A program made the translations under genes and the position numbers. Shown in pieces: positions 1 through 7,390 of a DNA stretch of 36,972 nt (its first letter is position 1; each line of letters starts with the position of its first letter). The stretch comes from Flavobacterium pokkalii (GTDB taxonomy: Bacteria; Bacteroidota; Bacteroidia; Flavobacteriales; Flavobacteriaceae), in assembly GCF_014596575.1 (NCBI RefSeq), contig NZ_NASZ01000032.1:1-36972 (forward strand), in the 5' to 3' direction. The notes below the pieces were generated by a model. It was given only the letters and a program-made list of their open reading frames with translations, was not told the DNA's origin and searched no databases.

Positions 1-85
1 TTATCGAGAAGTCTTGTGTACAGAATAGTTCTCGATACTTCGAACTCATTTTCTGTCGCAAATGAGTTCTCAACTCGAACTGACG
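1..85. repeat. Cloverleaf repeat, copy 1 (cut by window edge)
   Basis: This is the right part of the modular element. It has arm B (ATCGAGAA ... TTCTCGAT), arm C (GAACTCATTT ... AAATGAGTTC) and the right outer arm ACTCGAACTGACG. The left outer arm would lie outside the window. Confidence 0.8.
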
Positions 86-109
86 GTGTGGTGGACTGAG
101 GTTTTGTTA

Positions 110-217
110 CGTCACTTCGAGTAGCGAAGTGTATCGGGAAGCCTTGCTTAAAACTGAGTTCTCGATACATTTTTATAAAAACGCTATCGCTATTTTATAA
201 AAACACTCGAACTGACG
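110..217. repeat. Cloverleaf repeat, copy 2 (alternative arm C)
   Basis: The outer arms are CGTCACTTCGAGT and ACTCGAACTGACG. Arm B is TATCGGGAA ... TTCTCGATA, with G.U pairs. Arm C here is TTTTTATAAAA ... TTTTATAAAAA instead of the GAACTCATTT type. Arm A is nearly absent. Confidence 0.85.
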
Positions 218-251
218 AGATCTCAATCAGGTGCATCCTCATAAATACGTG

Positions 252-386
252 CGTCACTTCGAGTGAATTTTCAGAAATGCGAATAGCTTTTCAGAAAATT
301 TTTATCGAGAAGTCTTGTGTATAAAATAGTTCTTGATACTTCGAACTCATTTTCTGTCGCAAATGAGTTCTCAACCCGAACTGACG
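252..386. repeat. Cloverleaf repeat, copy 3
   Basis: Complete element with an AATTTTCAGAA-type arm A, an arm B (TATCGAGAA ... TTCTTGATA) and the GAACTCATTT arm C. The right outer arm is CCCGAACTGACG. A left half-copy follows at 412-443. Confidence 0.85.
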
Positions 387-411
387 AGGAGATAAACTGA
401 CGCCCTGTTCC

Positions 412-443
412 CGTCACTTCGAGTAGCGAAGCATATCGGGAAG
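412..443. repeat. Cloverleaf repeat, left-half fragment
   Basis: Begins with the outer arm CGTCACTTCGAGT followed by AGCGAAG and ATCGGGAAG. No matching right half is present. Confidence 0.6.
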
Positions 444-835
444 CAATTGTTTTGATCTGAAAGAGTTGCATTGAAACGGTTTTATTCCTGTCCGCTAAAG
501 CGGACTATATAATGGGCCACAGATTAAACTGATTTTACGGATTAGCACAGATACTTTAGATAAAAAAAACAGCTATGAAAAATCCGTTTTCTATCAGTGT
601 CAACAGATTTATTGCGGAGATGCTTCCTTCGTCAGCATGACAAGTTTGCGAATTGTTAGAGTCTTAAAAACTTCATTGGTAGTGTTTTGGATTAAGGAAT
701 GAATTCGATTAGATTGTTGAATAAATCAAAATGTCCCGATAGTCATCGGGATGAGAAGTCTTGTTTGCAAAATGGTTCTCGATATTTCGAAGAACCCATA
801 ACCCATAACTCACAACTGACAACTAAATAAAAAAT
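444..835. other. Spacer with assorted palindromic repeat fragments
   Basis: No credible gene is seen here. The stretch holds the palindrome GTCCGCTAAAGCGGAC (490-505), a dispersed-repeat-like phrase around 520-560, a TTCCTTCGTCAGCATGAC repeat near 623-641, and the near-palindrome TCCCGATAGTCATCGGGA (734-751). A partial cloverleaf arm B follows, and then the heptamer array just before the first gene. Confidence 0.6.
795..823. repeat. Heptamer array (YCAYAAC)n upstream of cupin gene
   Basis: About four 7-nt units of the type CCCATAA/CTCACAA/CTGACAA end 12 nt before the ATG at 836. The orientation is C-rich on the + strand, as in the other arrays that precede gene starts. Confidence 0.75.
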
Positions 836-1261
836 ATGAATCCTAAAATAATTCAAGGCTGTAATTTTTCCGATCATCGAGGCAGTATTTCTTTTGTAAA
901 CAACTTTAGTTTCAAAGAAATCGAAAGGTTTTACATTATCAGTAATTCCGATGAAAATCCTGTTCGGGCCTGGCAGGGACACAAATTGGATGCGAAGAAT
1001 TTTTATTGTTTAAGCGGAGCTTTCAAAATTCATTATGTAAAAATTGACAACTGGGACAATCCGTCACCAGATTTAGTAGTAGAAACGGTTGAGGTGTCGG
1101 AATCAGATTCTAAAATAGTTCATATTCCGGCGGGTTATGCCAATGCCATTGAATCCTTAAAAAAGGATTCTAAATTAATATCCTTTTCTACTTTGCCATT
1201 AGCAAGGGTAAGTGAAGATGATGTTCGTTATCCATCGGATTATTGGAAGTTAAATGGCTAA
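836..1261 (+). CDS. RmlC-like cupin, WxcM/FdtA-type sugar isomerase or epimerase
   Basis: The protein has 141 residues and a single small cupin domain. It opens with an HRGS motif near residue 15, followed by an aromatic strand (ERFYIISN) and the RAWQGHK motif around residues 44-50, which matches the RGxHAHK-type active-site segment of nucleotide-sugar cupins. These families isomerise or epimerise dTDP-4-keto-6-deoxysugars in the cytoplasm before transamination. Its stop overlaps the start of the aminotransferase gene, so the two are translationally coupled and probably act on the same 4-keto or 3-keto sugar. The exact reaction (3,4-ketoisomerase or 3- or 5-epimerase) cannot be told from sequence alone. 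The start follows directly after a heptamer repeat, with no strong ribosome site. Confidence 0.75.
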   Translation: MNPKIIQGCNFSDHRGSISFVNNFSFKEIERFYIISNSDENPVRAWQGHKLDAKNFYCLSGAFKIHYVKIDNWDNPSPDLVVETVEVSESDSKIVHIPAGYANAIESLKKDSKLISFSTLPLARVSEDDVRYPSDYWKLNG

Positions 1262-2393
1262 TAAGAGAATTTTTCTTTCGCTTTCTCAACAAAGTGGTTG
1301 GGAGCAGGAATACGTTCAGCAGGCTTTAGAAACGCATTGGATTACTTCAGGTGGACCTAATGTGGATGCCTTTGAAGAGGGGCTGGAAAACTATTTTGGG
1401 AACGAAAAATTTGTTACGGCTTTAAATTCGGGAACTTCGGCTATTCATTTGGCTTTAATACTATTAGGTGTAAAAGCGGGAGATGAGGTCATTTGTCAAA
1501 GTCTGACTTTTTCGGCTTCGGCCAATCCTATTTTGTATCAGGGCGCAACTCCCGTTTTTGTAGACAGCGAATCGGATACGGGGAACATTTGCCCGACAGC
1601 TTTAGCCGCAGCGATAGAAGACCGAATAGCTAAAGGGAAGAAACCCAAAGCGATTATAGCGGTGCATCTTTACGGAATGCCTTACAAAGTTCAAGAAATC
1701 CATTCGATTGCTGCAAAATATGAAATTCCGATTATTGAAGATGCTGCTGAAGCCTTAGGCAGTTCTTATAAAGGGAGATCGTGCGGTACTTTGGGCACTT
1801 TAGGAGTTTTATCTTTTAATGGGAATAAAATGATTACCACTTCTGCCGGTGGTGCTTTGCTTTCGGATTCCAAAGTATTAAAAGAGAAAGCTATTTTCTA
1901 TGCCACCCAATCCAGAGAAGCGACTGTTCATTATGAGCATCGCCAAATAGGGTATAATTACAGAATGAGTAATATTTGTGCCGGAATCGGTCTGGGACAG
2001 TTAAAGGTTTTGGATGCAAATATTACAAAAAGAAGGGAAAACCATTTGTTTTACAAAAGTCTTTTTGAAACCATTGAAGCGGCTGAACTTTTTGAGGTTC
2101 CCCATGCTGATTTTATTTCCAATTATTGGTTGAACACTATTTTAGTTAAAACCAATACGGAGAAAAAGAGAAGCAGGGAAGCTTTAAGACTGGCTTTTGA
2201 AAAAGCGAACATTGAAAGTCGTCCATTTTGGAAACCGATGCATTTGCAGCCTGTTTTTTCTGACTATCCTTATTATGGGAAGAAGGTAGCAGAGGATTTG
2301 TTTGAAAAAGGATTATGCCTGCCTTCGGGATCTCATCTGACGGAGGAGGATAAAAACAGAATTAAAGAAGTGATTGTTGATTTCTTTAAATGA
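1254..2393 (+). CDS. DegT/DnrJ/EryC1/StrS-family sugar aminotransferase (EpsN/PglE-like)
   Basis: This is a PLP-dependent aminotransferase of 379 residues, the usual family length. Visible landmarks are NSGTSAIH (58-65) at the cofactor phosphate site, IEDAAEALGS (161-170) with the Asp that contacts the pyridine nitrogen, and SFNGNK (187-192), where Lys192 should form the Schiff base. The family transfers an amino group from glutamate to a UDP- or dTDP-4-keto-6-deoxysugar. The SFNGNKMITTSAGG segment is most like EpsN/PglE proteins of bacillosamine-type pathways, which would pair it with the 4,6-dehydratase at 7391. The cupin gene before it overlaps by 8 nt, which could instead point to a dTDP-sugar substrate. 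No acetyltransferase partner is visible in the window. Confidence 0.9.
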   Translation: MANKRIFLSLSQQSGWEQEYVQQALETHWITSGGPNVDAFEEGLENYFGNEKFVTALNSGTSAIHLALILLGVKAGDEVICQSLTFSASANPILYQGATPVFVDSESDTGNICPTALAAAIEDRIAKGKKPKAIIAVHLYGMPYKVQEIHSIAAKYEIPIIEDAAEALGSSYKGRSCGTLGTLGVLSFNGNKMITTSAGGALLSDSKVLKEKAIFYATQSREATVHYEHRQIGYNYRMSNICAGIGLGQLKVLDANITKRRENHLFYKSLFETIEAAELFEVPHADFISNYWLNTILVKTNTEKKRSREALRLAFEKANIESRPFWKPMHLQPVFSDYPYYGKKVAEDLFEKGLCLPSGSHLTEEDKNRIKEVIVDFFK

Positions 2394-2418
2394 TAATTGG
2401 GATGACTATGTTGTTTTG

Positions 2419-2524
2419 TTACTTCTAGTAGTGAAGCGTATCGAGAAGTCTTGTTTAAACCTGAGTTCTCGATACATTTTTATAAAAACGCTATCGCTAT
2501 TTTATAAAAACACTCGAACTGACG
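2419..2524. repeat. Cloverleaf repeat, copy 4
   Basis: The left outer arm is decayed (TTACTTCTAGT). Arm B (TATCGAGAA ... TTCTCGATA), the TTTTTATAAAA-type arm C and the right outer arm ACTCGAACTGACG are intact. It closely resembles copy 2 at 110-217. Confidence 0.8.
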
Positions 2525-2548
2525 GTGCGGTGAACTGATGTTCTATTA

Positions 2549-2684
2549 CGTCACTTCGAGTAGCGAAGCCTATCGAGAAGTCTTGTTGGCAAAATGATTC
2601 TCGGTTCTCGATACAATTTTTAAAGCAGACGCTTTGATTTAATAATGAATATTGTTTTAGCTTTAAAAATCACTCGAACTGACG
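2549..2684. repeat. Cloverleaf repeat, copy 5 (third type of arm C)
   Basis: The outer arms are CGTCACTTCGAGT and ACTCGAACTGACG. Arm C is replaced by a longer segment bounded by ATTTTTAAAGC and GCTTTAAAAAT, which are reverse complements. Confidence 0.85.
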
Positions 2685-2718
2685 AGATCTCAATCAGACA
2701 CATGCTCATAAATGGAGA

Positions 2719-2854
2719 CGTCACTTCGAGTGAATTTTCAGAAAATGCGGATAGCTTTTCAGAAAATTTTTATCGAGAAGTCTTGTGTTCAGAATAGTTC
2801 TCGATACTTCGAACCCATTTTCTGTCGCAAATGAGTTCTCAACTCGAACTGACG
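2719..2854. repeat. Cloverleaf repeat, copy 6 (reference copy)
   Basis: The outer arms pair at 12 of 13 positions. Arm A is AATTTTCAGAAAA/TTTTCAGAAAATT with one mismatch, arm B is TATCGAGAA/TTCTCGATA without mismatch, and arm C is GAACCCATTT/AAATGAGTTC with one pair still tolerated as a wobble in RNA. Confidence 0.9.
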
Positions 2855-2878
2855 ATGCGGTGCACTGACGTTTTGTTT

Positions 2879-3028
2879 CGTCACTTCGAGTATTTTGGCT
2901 TGATAGTTTTTCTTTTGAGATTAGAATTTAAATAAGCCAAAATGTATCGAGAAGCCTTGTCTAAAGAATAGTTCTCGATACTTCGAACCCATTTTCTGTT
3001 GCAAATGGGTTCTCAACTCGAACTGACG
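2879..3028. repeat. Cloverleaf repeat, copy 7 (ATTTTGGCTT arm A)
   Basis: Arm A is replaced by ATTTTGGCTT ... AAGCCAAAAT, a perfect 10-bp stem with a long loop. Arm C is GAACCCATTT/AAATGGGTTC, a perfectly compensated version of the GAACTCATTT/AAATGAGTTC stem of other copies. Confidence 0.9.
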
Positions 3029-3052
3029 GTGCGGTTAACTGACGTTCTGTTT

Positions 3053-3188
3053 CGTCACTTCGAGTGAATTTTCAGAAAATGCGAATAGCTTTTCAGAAAA
3101 TTTTTATCGAGAAGTCTTGTCTAAAGAATAGTTCTCGATACTTCAAACTCATTTTCTGTTGCAAATGAGTTCTCAACTCGAACTGACG
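3053..3188. repeat. Cloverleaf repeat, copy 8
   Basis: Complete copy almost identical in layout to the one at 2719, with the AATTTTCAGAAAA arm A and an AACTCATTT/AAATGAGTT arm C. A stub carrying only the end of arm B and the right outer segment follows at about 3210-3243. Confidence 0.85.
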
Positions 3189-3267
3189 GAGTGGTGAACT
3201 GACGTTTTGTTTGTAAAATAGTTCTCGATACTTCGAACTGACGGTATGGAGGATTGACGTTCTGTTT

Positions 3268-3340
3268 CGTCACTTCGAGTGATTTTTATTAGTAATGCGA
3301 TAGCTTTACTGATAAAAATTGTATCGAGAAGTCTGGTTCA
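3268..3340. repeat. Cloverleaf repeat, left-half copy 9
   Basis: Has the outer arm CGTCACTTCGAGT, an arm A of a fourth kind (ATTTTTATTAGTAA ... TTACTGATAAAAAT) and the first strand of arm B. The right half is missing before rfbC. Confidence 0.75.
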
Positions 3341-3383
3341 AAAGAGGTTTCTTGAAACCAATGATTTAAAATAAAATTTGAAT

Positions 3384-3932
3384 ATGAAAATAGAAGAAAC
3401 ATTTATAAAAGATTTGGTTATAGTAGAGCCAACAGTTTTTGGAGACGAAAGAGGTTATTTTTTTGAATCTTATAGTAAAACTAAATTTGAAGCTTTAGGA
3501 ATCGATATCGATTTTGTGCAGGACAACCAGTCTTTTTCTAAAAAAGGAACTTTGAGAGGGCTGCATTATCAAAACCCTCCTTTTGCGCAAACCAAATTGG
3601 TTCGGGTCTTGGAAGGAGAAATTATTGATGTGGCTGTTGATTTACGAAAAGATTCTCCTACTTTTGGAAAATCATTCAGCATTTTGTTATCAGCTGAAAA
3701 TAAAAAACAATTATTAGTTCCTCAGGGATTTGCTCATGGTTTTTCAGTAATTAGTGAAACCGCTTCGGTTATGTACAAATGTGATCAGTTTTATAATAAG
3801 GCTTCTGAAGGTGGAATTCGTTATGATGATCCCTCATTAAATATTGATTGGGGAATGGATTTGAAGGAGGCTATTGTCTCTGAGAAAGATCAGATTTTAC
3901 CGTTTATTGAAAATTGTAATAGTCAGTTTTGA
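3384..3932 (+). CDS. rfbC: dTDP-4-dehydrorhamnose 3,5-epimerase
   Basis: This is a 182-residue RmlC, the standard size. It converts dTDP-4-keto-6-deoxy-D-glucose to dTDP-4-keto-L-rhamnose, the third step of dTDP-L-rhamnose synthesis. Visible signatures are DERGYFFESY near residues 21-30, TLRGLHYQ at 56-63 with the catalytic His61, VDLRKDSPTFG, and VPQGFAHGF at 112-120, followed by the conserved Tyr in MYKCD. I place the start at the ATG of MKIEETF; an in-frame TTG six bases upstream is less likely. The stop codon lies within the start of a heptamer repeat. Its pathway partners rfbD and rfbA lie downstream, separated by an unrelated gene and repeats. Confidence 0.95.
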   Translation: MKIEETFIKDLVIVEPTVFGDERGYFFESYSKTKFEALGIDIDFVQDNQSFSKKGTLRGLHYQNPPFAQTKLVRVLEGEIIDVAVDLRKDSPTFGKSFSILLSAENKKQLLVPQGFAHGFSVISETASVMYKCDQFYNKASEGGIRYDDPSLNIDWGMDLKEAIVSEKDQILPFIENCNSQF

Positions 3933-4002
3933 GTTGTCGGTTGTGGGTTGTGAGTTGTGAGTTGTGAGTTGTGGGTTCTCAGTTTTGAGTTCTCAGTTCT
4001 CG
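3924..4002. repeat. Heptamer array (GTTRTGR)n after rfbC
   Basis: About eleven consecutive 7-nt units (GTTTTGA, GTTGTCG, GTTGTGG, GTTGTGA, then GTTCTCA variants) start in the last codons of rfbC and include its TGA stop. The array ends at a palindromic repeat. Confidence 0.8.
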
Positions 4003-4003
4003 G

Positions 4004-4021
4004 TCCCGATAGCTATCGGGA
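4004..4021. repeat. 18-bp perfect palindrome
   Basis: TCCCGATAGCTATCGGGA is its own reverse complement. Near-copies occur at 734-751 and at 29246-29263, the latter inside a cloverleaf element. Confidence 0.85.
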
Positions 4022-4165
4022 TGGGTAGTGATTGGGTTTGTGAAAGACATCGTTTTTGCTTCAATTTTGTAATTAAGGTACCAAAACACATCAAATTGTA
4101 TCAAAACGTATTGAAAATCCTGTTAAAAGTTAATGCTTTTATTTGTATTTTTATAAGAAAAAAAT

Positions 4166-4918
4166 ATGGCAAAAGCATTTGGTCCGGTTCGGCTTGTAGG
4201 GACACTTGATGATCTGAATTTTTATATTACTTCCGACGGTAATATTGCCCGAGTGAAAGGTAAAACAGGGAATACGAAAAAGAGTTTTAGGGAGAATCCG
4301 ATATTTGCTCCTGTAAAACAACATGCTAAAGATTTTGGGCGGTGTGCTAAAAAAGGAGCTGTTTTCAGAGGTTTGGTTAAAGCTTTTTATGATCGGGCTA
4401 AAGATGGTTCGATAGCGGGCAGGAGTAATCAGTTACTGCATGCGATAATCAAAGAAGATCTTGAGCATGAACGTGGTCAAAGGCAGTTACATGTTGGTTT
4501 ACAGTCGAAAGCTGCTTTGGGGTTTCTGATTGGTTTTGAAGGCAATAAAGGAAGACCGCTTGCTGCCGTTTTGAAAAGGAAGGTTGTCTTTAACTGGACG
4601 AAGTTGGCAGTCAGTATTAAAACGATTAATCCATTGAAACAGCTGGACTGGCCACCAAATGCTACCGAAGTACATCTTCAAATTGCCATTTCGAACTGGA
4701 ATTGTGAACTGGATACTTTTGAAACTTCGTATAGCAATGCTATTGTTTTGCAAAAAGAGGCAGGAGTCAGCAAGCTGGATTTCGTACTGGAGCCTTTACA
4801 AAATAAAGAGTTGTGGCTGGCTTTTATCCATATTAGGTTTAGTAGCCGGGTTTATAACAGTGTGAAGGTTTTGCCAAATAAGTGGAATACGACGACGCTT
4901 ATTGGTTGTAGACAGTGA
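4166..4918 (+). CDS. Conserved hypothetical protein of unknown function
   Basis: This is a 250-residue protein whose function I cannot assign. It opens with GPVRLVGTLDDLNFYITSDG and IARVKGKTG, followed by a basic helical stretch (ENPIFAPVKQHAKDFGRCAKKGAVFRG cut here to its outline) and RGQRQL near residue 106. This layout recalls a Bacteroidota family, often multicopy, with GTIGDLTFYKTQDG, then NDPAF..TRENG.EFGRAGKAGK and RGQRN motifs. The remaining 140 residues look beta-rich. There is no signal peptide, membrane segment or catalytic motif that I can recognise. It lies between rfbC and rfbD but resembles no rhamnose enzyme. Heptamer repeats flank it downstream, and its stop overlaps the repeat. 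It may be a passenger gene carried with the repeats. Confidence 0.75.
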   Translation: MAKAFGPVRLVGTLDDLNFYITSDGNIARVKGKTGNTKKSFRENPIFAPVKQHAKDFGRCAKKGAVFRGLVKAFYDRAKDGSIAGRSNQLLHAIIKEDLEHERGQRQLHVGLQSKAALGFLIGFEGNKGRPLAAVLKRKVVFNWTKLAVSIKTINPLKQLDWPPNATEVHLQIAISNWNCELDTFETSYSNAIVLQKEAGVSKLDFVLEPLQNKELWLAFIHIRFSSRVYNSVKVLPNKWNTTTLIGCRQ

Positions 4919-4938
4919 GTTGAGGGTTGTGAGTTGTG
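4911..4938. repeat. Short heptamer array after orphan gene
   Basis: Three to four GTGAGTT/GAGGGTT-type 7-nt units overlap the TGA stop codon of the upstream gene. Confidence 0.65.
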
Positions 4939-5014
4939 CCCTTCGGCAAGCTCAGGATGACGGTGTCGTTCGACTCTTCGTCGAGCTCAGGACAGGCTTA
5001 GCTCAGGTGACGAT
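4939..5014. repeat. REP-like CTTCGGCAAGCTCAGGATGAC cluster
   Basis: CTTCGGCAAGCTCAGGATGA is followed by TTCGACTCTTCGTCGAGCTC, whose halves GAC/GTC and GAGC pair partly, and by further AGCTCAGG copies. This is a dispersed intergenic repeat type. A relative is present near the window end (36837-36869) in the opposite orientation. Confidence 0.65.
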
Positions 5015-5081
5015 GAGTTGGAAGAAGAGCTTCTTATTTGGGTTAATTCGAAATAATTCGTAAAATTAGATTAAAAAATAG

Positions 5082-5974
<893 letters not shown>

Positions 5975-5975
5975 C

Positions 5976-6021
5976 AAATTTCTTTTTCCACCCTTTAGGG
6001 AGGGGAAAGAAAAAGAAATTT
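5976..6021. repeat. Inverted repeat AAATTTCTTTTTC ... GAAAAAGAAATTT
   Basis: A 13-bp perfect stem encloses a 20-nt loop that itself contains CCCTTTAGGG. A second member (ATTTCTTTTC ... GAAAAGAAAT around CCCCTTTAGGGG) lies at 35708-35746. It might act as a terminator, but no run of T follows, so a dispersed repeat is the better reading. Confidence 0.75.
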
Positions 6022-6037
6022 TAGTGACTGAGTATCC

Positions 6038-6054
6038 AAAAAAAAAAAAAAAAA
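6038..6054. repeat. Homopolymer of 17 A
   Basis: An uninterrupted A17 tract lies between two inverted repeats downstream of rfbD. It is not inside a reading frame that I believe in. Confidence 0.9.
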
Positions 6055-6056
6055 CA

Positions 6057-6099
6057 TAAATTTTCGTTTACCCTAATTCTAAAAGGAAACGAAAATTTA
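6057..6099. repeat. 13-bp inverted repeat TAAATTTTCGTTT ... AAACGAAAATTTA
   Basis: Perfect 13-nt arms (6057-6069 and 6087-6099) are separated by 17 nt. It lies just upstream of the GxxExxY remnant. Confidence 0.8.
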
Positions 6100-6121
6100 C
6101 AATCAAAAACAATTTCACCCA

Positions 6122-6344
6122 ATGGGTTATGATGATGAAAAATTAAATAAGTACTATCGGGTAGATTTTGTTTGTTATGATGGTATTATTTAGAAATAAA
6201 AGCGGTATCCCATATTCCGGATATATTTATGCCCAGTTGAAAAATTATTTAAAATGCACCAATAAAGAATTAGGAATGCTGATTAATTTTGGGGCAGCTT
6301 CATTAAGTTATAAGAGAATAATTAATTTGAAAAATTCGCATTAA
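6122..6344 (+). pseudogene. Decayed GxxExxY-family gene remnant
   Basis: Two frames carry successive pieces of a GxxExxY protein (family named after its motif; function not established). The first frame reads KLNKYYRVDFVCYDGII and then hits a stop at about 6191-6193. After a shift, another frame reads YAQLKNYLKCTNKELGMLINF and then YKRIIN before TAA at 6342-6344. These match the usual end of the family (LNKYYRADFVC.., AQLLNYLKATN..VGLLINFG). The N-terminal part with the eponymous motif is gone. It lies between rfbD and rfbA. Confidence 0.75.
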
Positions 6345-6382
6345 TTCGTTTTAATCCGTATCAATTCGCAAAATAAAAAAAA

Positions 6383-7252
6383 ATGAAAGGAATTATACTA
6401 GCCGGAGGTTCCGGAACACGTTTACACCCATTAACTTTAGCGGTAAGTAAGCAATTAATGCCGGTTTATGATAAGCCGATGATTTATTATCCATTATCTA
6501 CCCTGATGATGGCGGGAATCAACGAAATATTAATTATCTCCACGCCTCATGATTTGCCGCATTTCAAAAAATTGTTGGGTGACGGAAGTGAAATAGGTTG
6601 CCAATTCAGTTATGCGGAACAGGCTGTTCCTAACGGATTGGCACAGGCTTTTGTGATTGGGGAGGAGTTTATTGGAAAAGATAGTGTCGCTTTGGTTTTG
6701 GGAGACAATATCTTTTTCGGAGCGCACATGCAGGAGTTGTTGCAATCGAACAGAAACCCGGATGGAGGAGTGGTTTTTGCTTACCATGTTTCTGATCCGG
6801 AACGTTATGGGGTAGTGGAATTTGATAAAGCATTAAAAGCCATTTCTATTGAAGAAAAACCTTTGGAGCCAAAGTCCAATTATGCCGTACCGGGCTTGTA
6901 TTTTTATGACAATTCGGTGGTGGAAATTGCCAAAAGCATTCAGCCAAGTGCCAGAGGAGAGTATGAAATTACCGATGTCAATAAGGCTTACCTTGAAAAA
7001 GGCAAACTGAATGTTGGCATCTTAAGCCGGGGAACGGCCTGGCTGGATACCGGGACTTTTAACAGTTTAATGCAGGCCGGACAATTTGTTCAGGTTTTGG
7101 AGGAGCGTCAGGGGTTAAAAGTAGGATGTATTGAAGAAATTGCCTGGAGACAGGGATTTATTAGTAGTCAACAATTGAAAGATCTGGCCGAACCTTTGAA
7201 AAAATCGGGTTATGGGGAGTATTTGTTGGGATTGTTGAAGCATAAGTTGTAA
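6383..7252 (+). CDS. rfbA: Glucose-1-phosphate thymidylyltransferase
   Basis: This is a 289-residue RmlA, the typical length. It makes dTDP-glucose from dTTP and glucose-1-phosphate, the first step toward dTDP-rhamnose. The nucleotide-binding loop LAGGSGTRLHPLT is at residues 6-18, the conserved KPMIYYPL at 31-38, the metal-binding GDN at 107-109, and EITDVN lies in the second half. The ATG follows a short AT-rich leader containing an AATTCG-rich dispersed repeat at about 6335-6375. The next enzyme of the pathway, rfbB, is not in this window. Confidence 0.96.
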   Translation: MKGIILAGGSGTRLHPLTLAVSKQLMPVYDKPMIYYPLSTLMMAGINEILIISTPHDLPHFKKLLGDGSEIGCQFSYAEQAVPNGLAQAFVIGEEFIGKDSVALVLGDNIFFGAHMQELLQSNRNPDGGVVFAYHVSDPERYGVVEFDKALKAISIEEKPLEPKSNYAVPGLYFYDNSVVEIAKSIQPSARGEYEITDVNKAYLEKGKLNVGILSRGTAWLDTGTFNSLMQAGQFVQVLEERQGLKVGCIEEIAWRQGFISSQQLKDLAEPLKKSGYGEYLLGLLKHKL

Positions 7253-7390
7253 AAAACATTAGGATCATAAGATACTCTGAAATGTTATTTTACTTTTAGA
7301 TTCGCATTCTATTGTCGATTTGATAATTTTTTTGATTGTTAGAAGTTTCTTCTTGGGTAATGTTTTTTTTACAGTTTTTATGTCTTATTT

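Larger units (their letters stand above)
2394..3383. other. Repeat-only spacer (about 990 bp) with serial cloverleaf elements
   Basis: No gene is seen. The spacer is almost wholly made of five near-complete and two partial copies of the cloverleaf element placed head to tail, separated by short linkers of roughly 22-35 nt such as GTGCGGTGAACTGAYGTT. The spacer separates the aminotransferase gene from rfbC. Confidence 0.85.

Noticed and set aside
110..386. Integron attC sites
   Set aside because: Folded repeats between genes suggested attC, but the GTTRRRY/RYYYAAC core sites are not at the element ends, several copies lie in series without cassettes, and no integrase is seen.
271..471. Minus-strand open frame in the first spacer
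   Set aside because: It lies wholly in cloverleaf repeats; the absence of stops is by chance.
2549..2684. tRNA-like gene because of the cloverleaf layout
   Set aside because: There is no anticodon loop, T-loop GTTCGANTC in the right position, or CCA end. Arm lengths do not fit a tRNA.
3964..4209. Open frame of 81 codons after rfbC
   Set aside because: Its first third is heptamer repeat and palindrome. It overlaps the better-supported gene at 4166 in another frame and lacks family features.
5976..6021. Intrinsic terminator after rfbD
   Set aside because: The stem is AT-rich with a 20-nt loop and no T-tract. The same structure recurs at 35708-35746 as a repeat.
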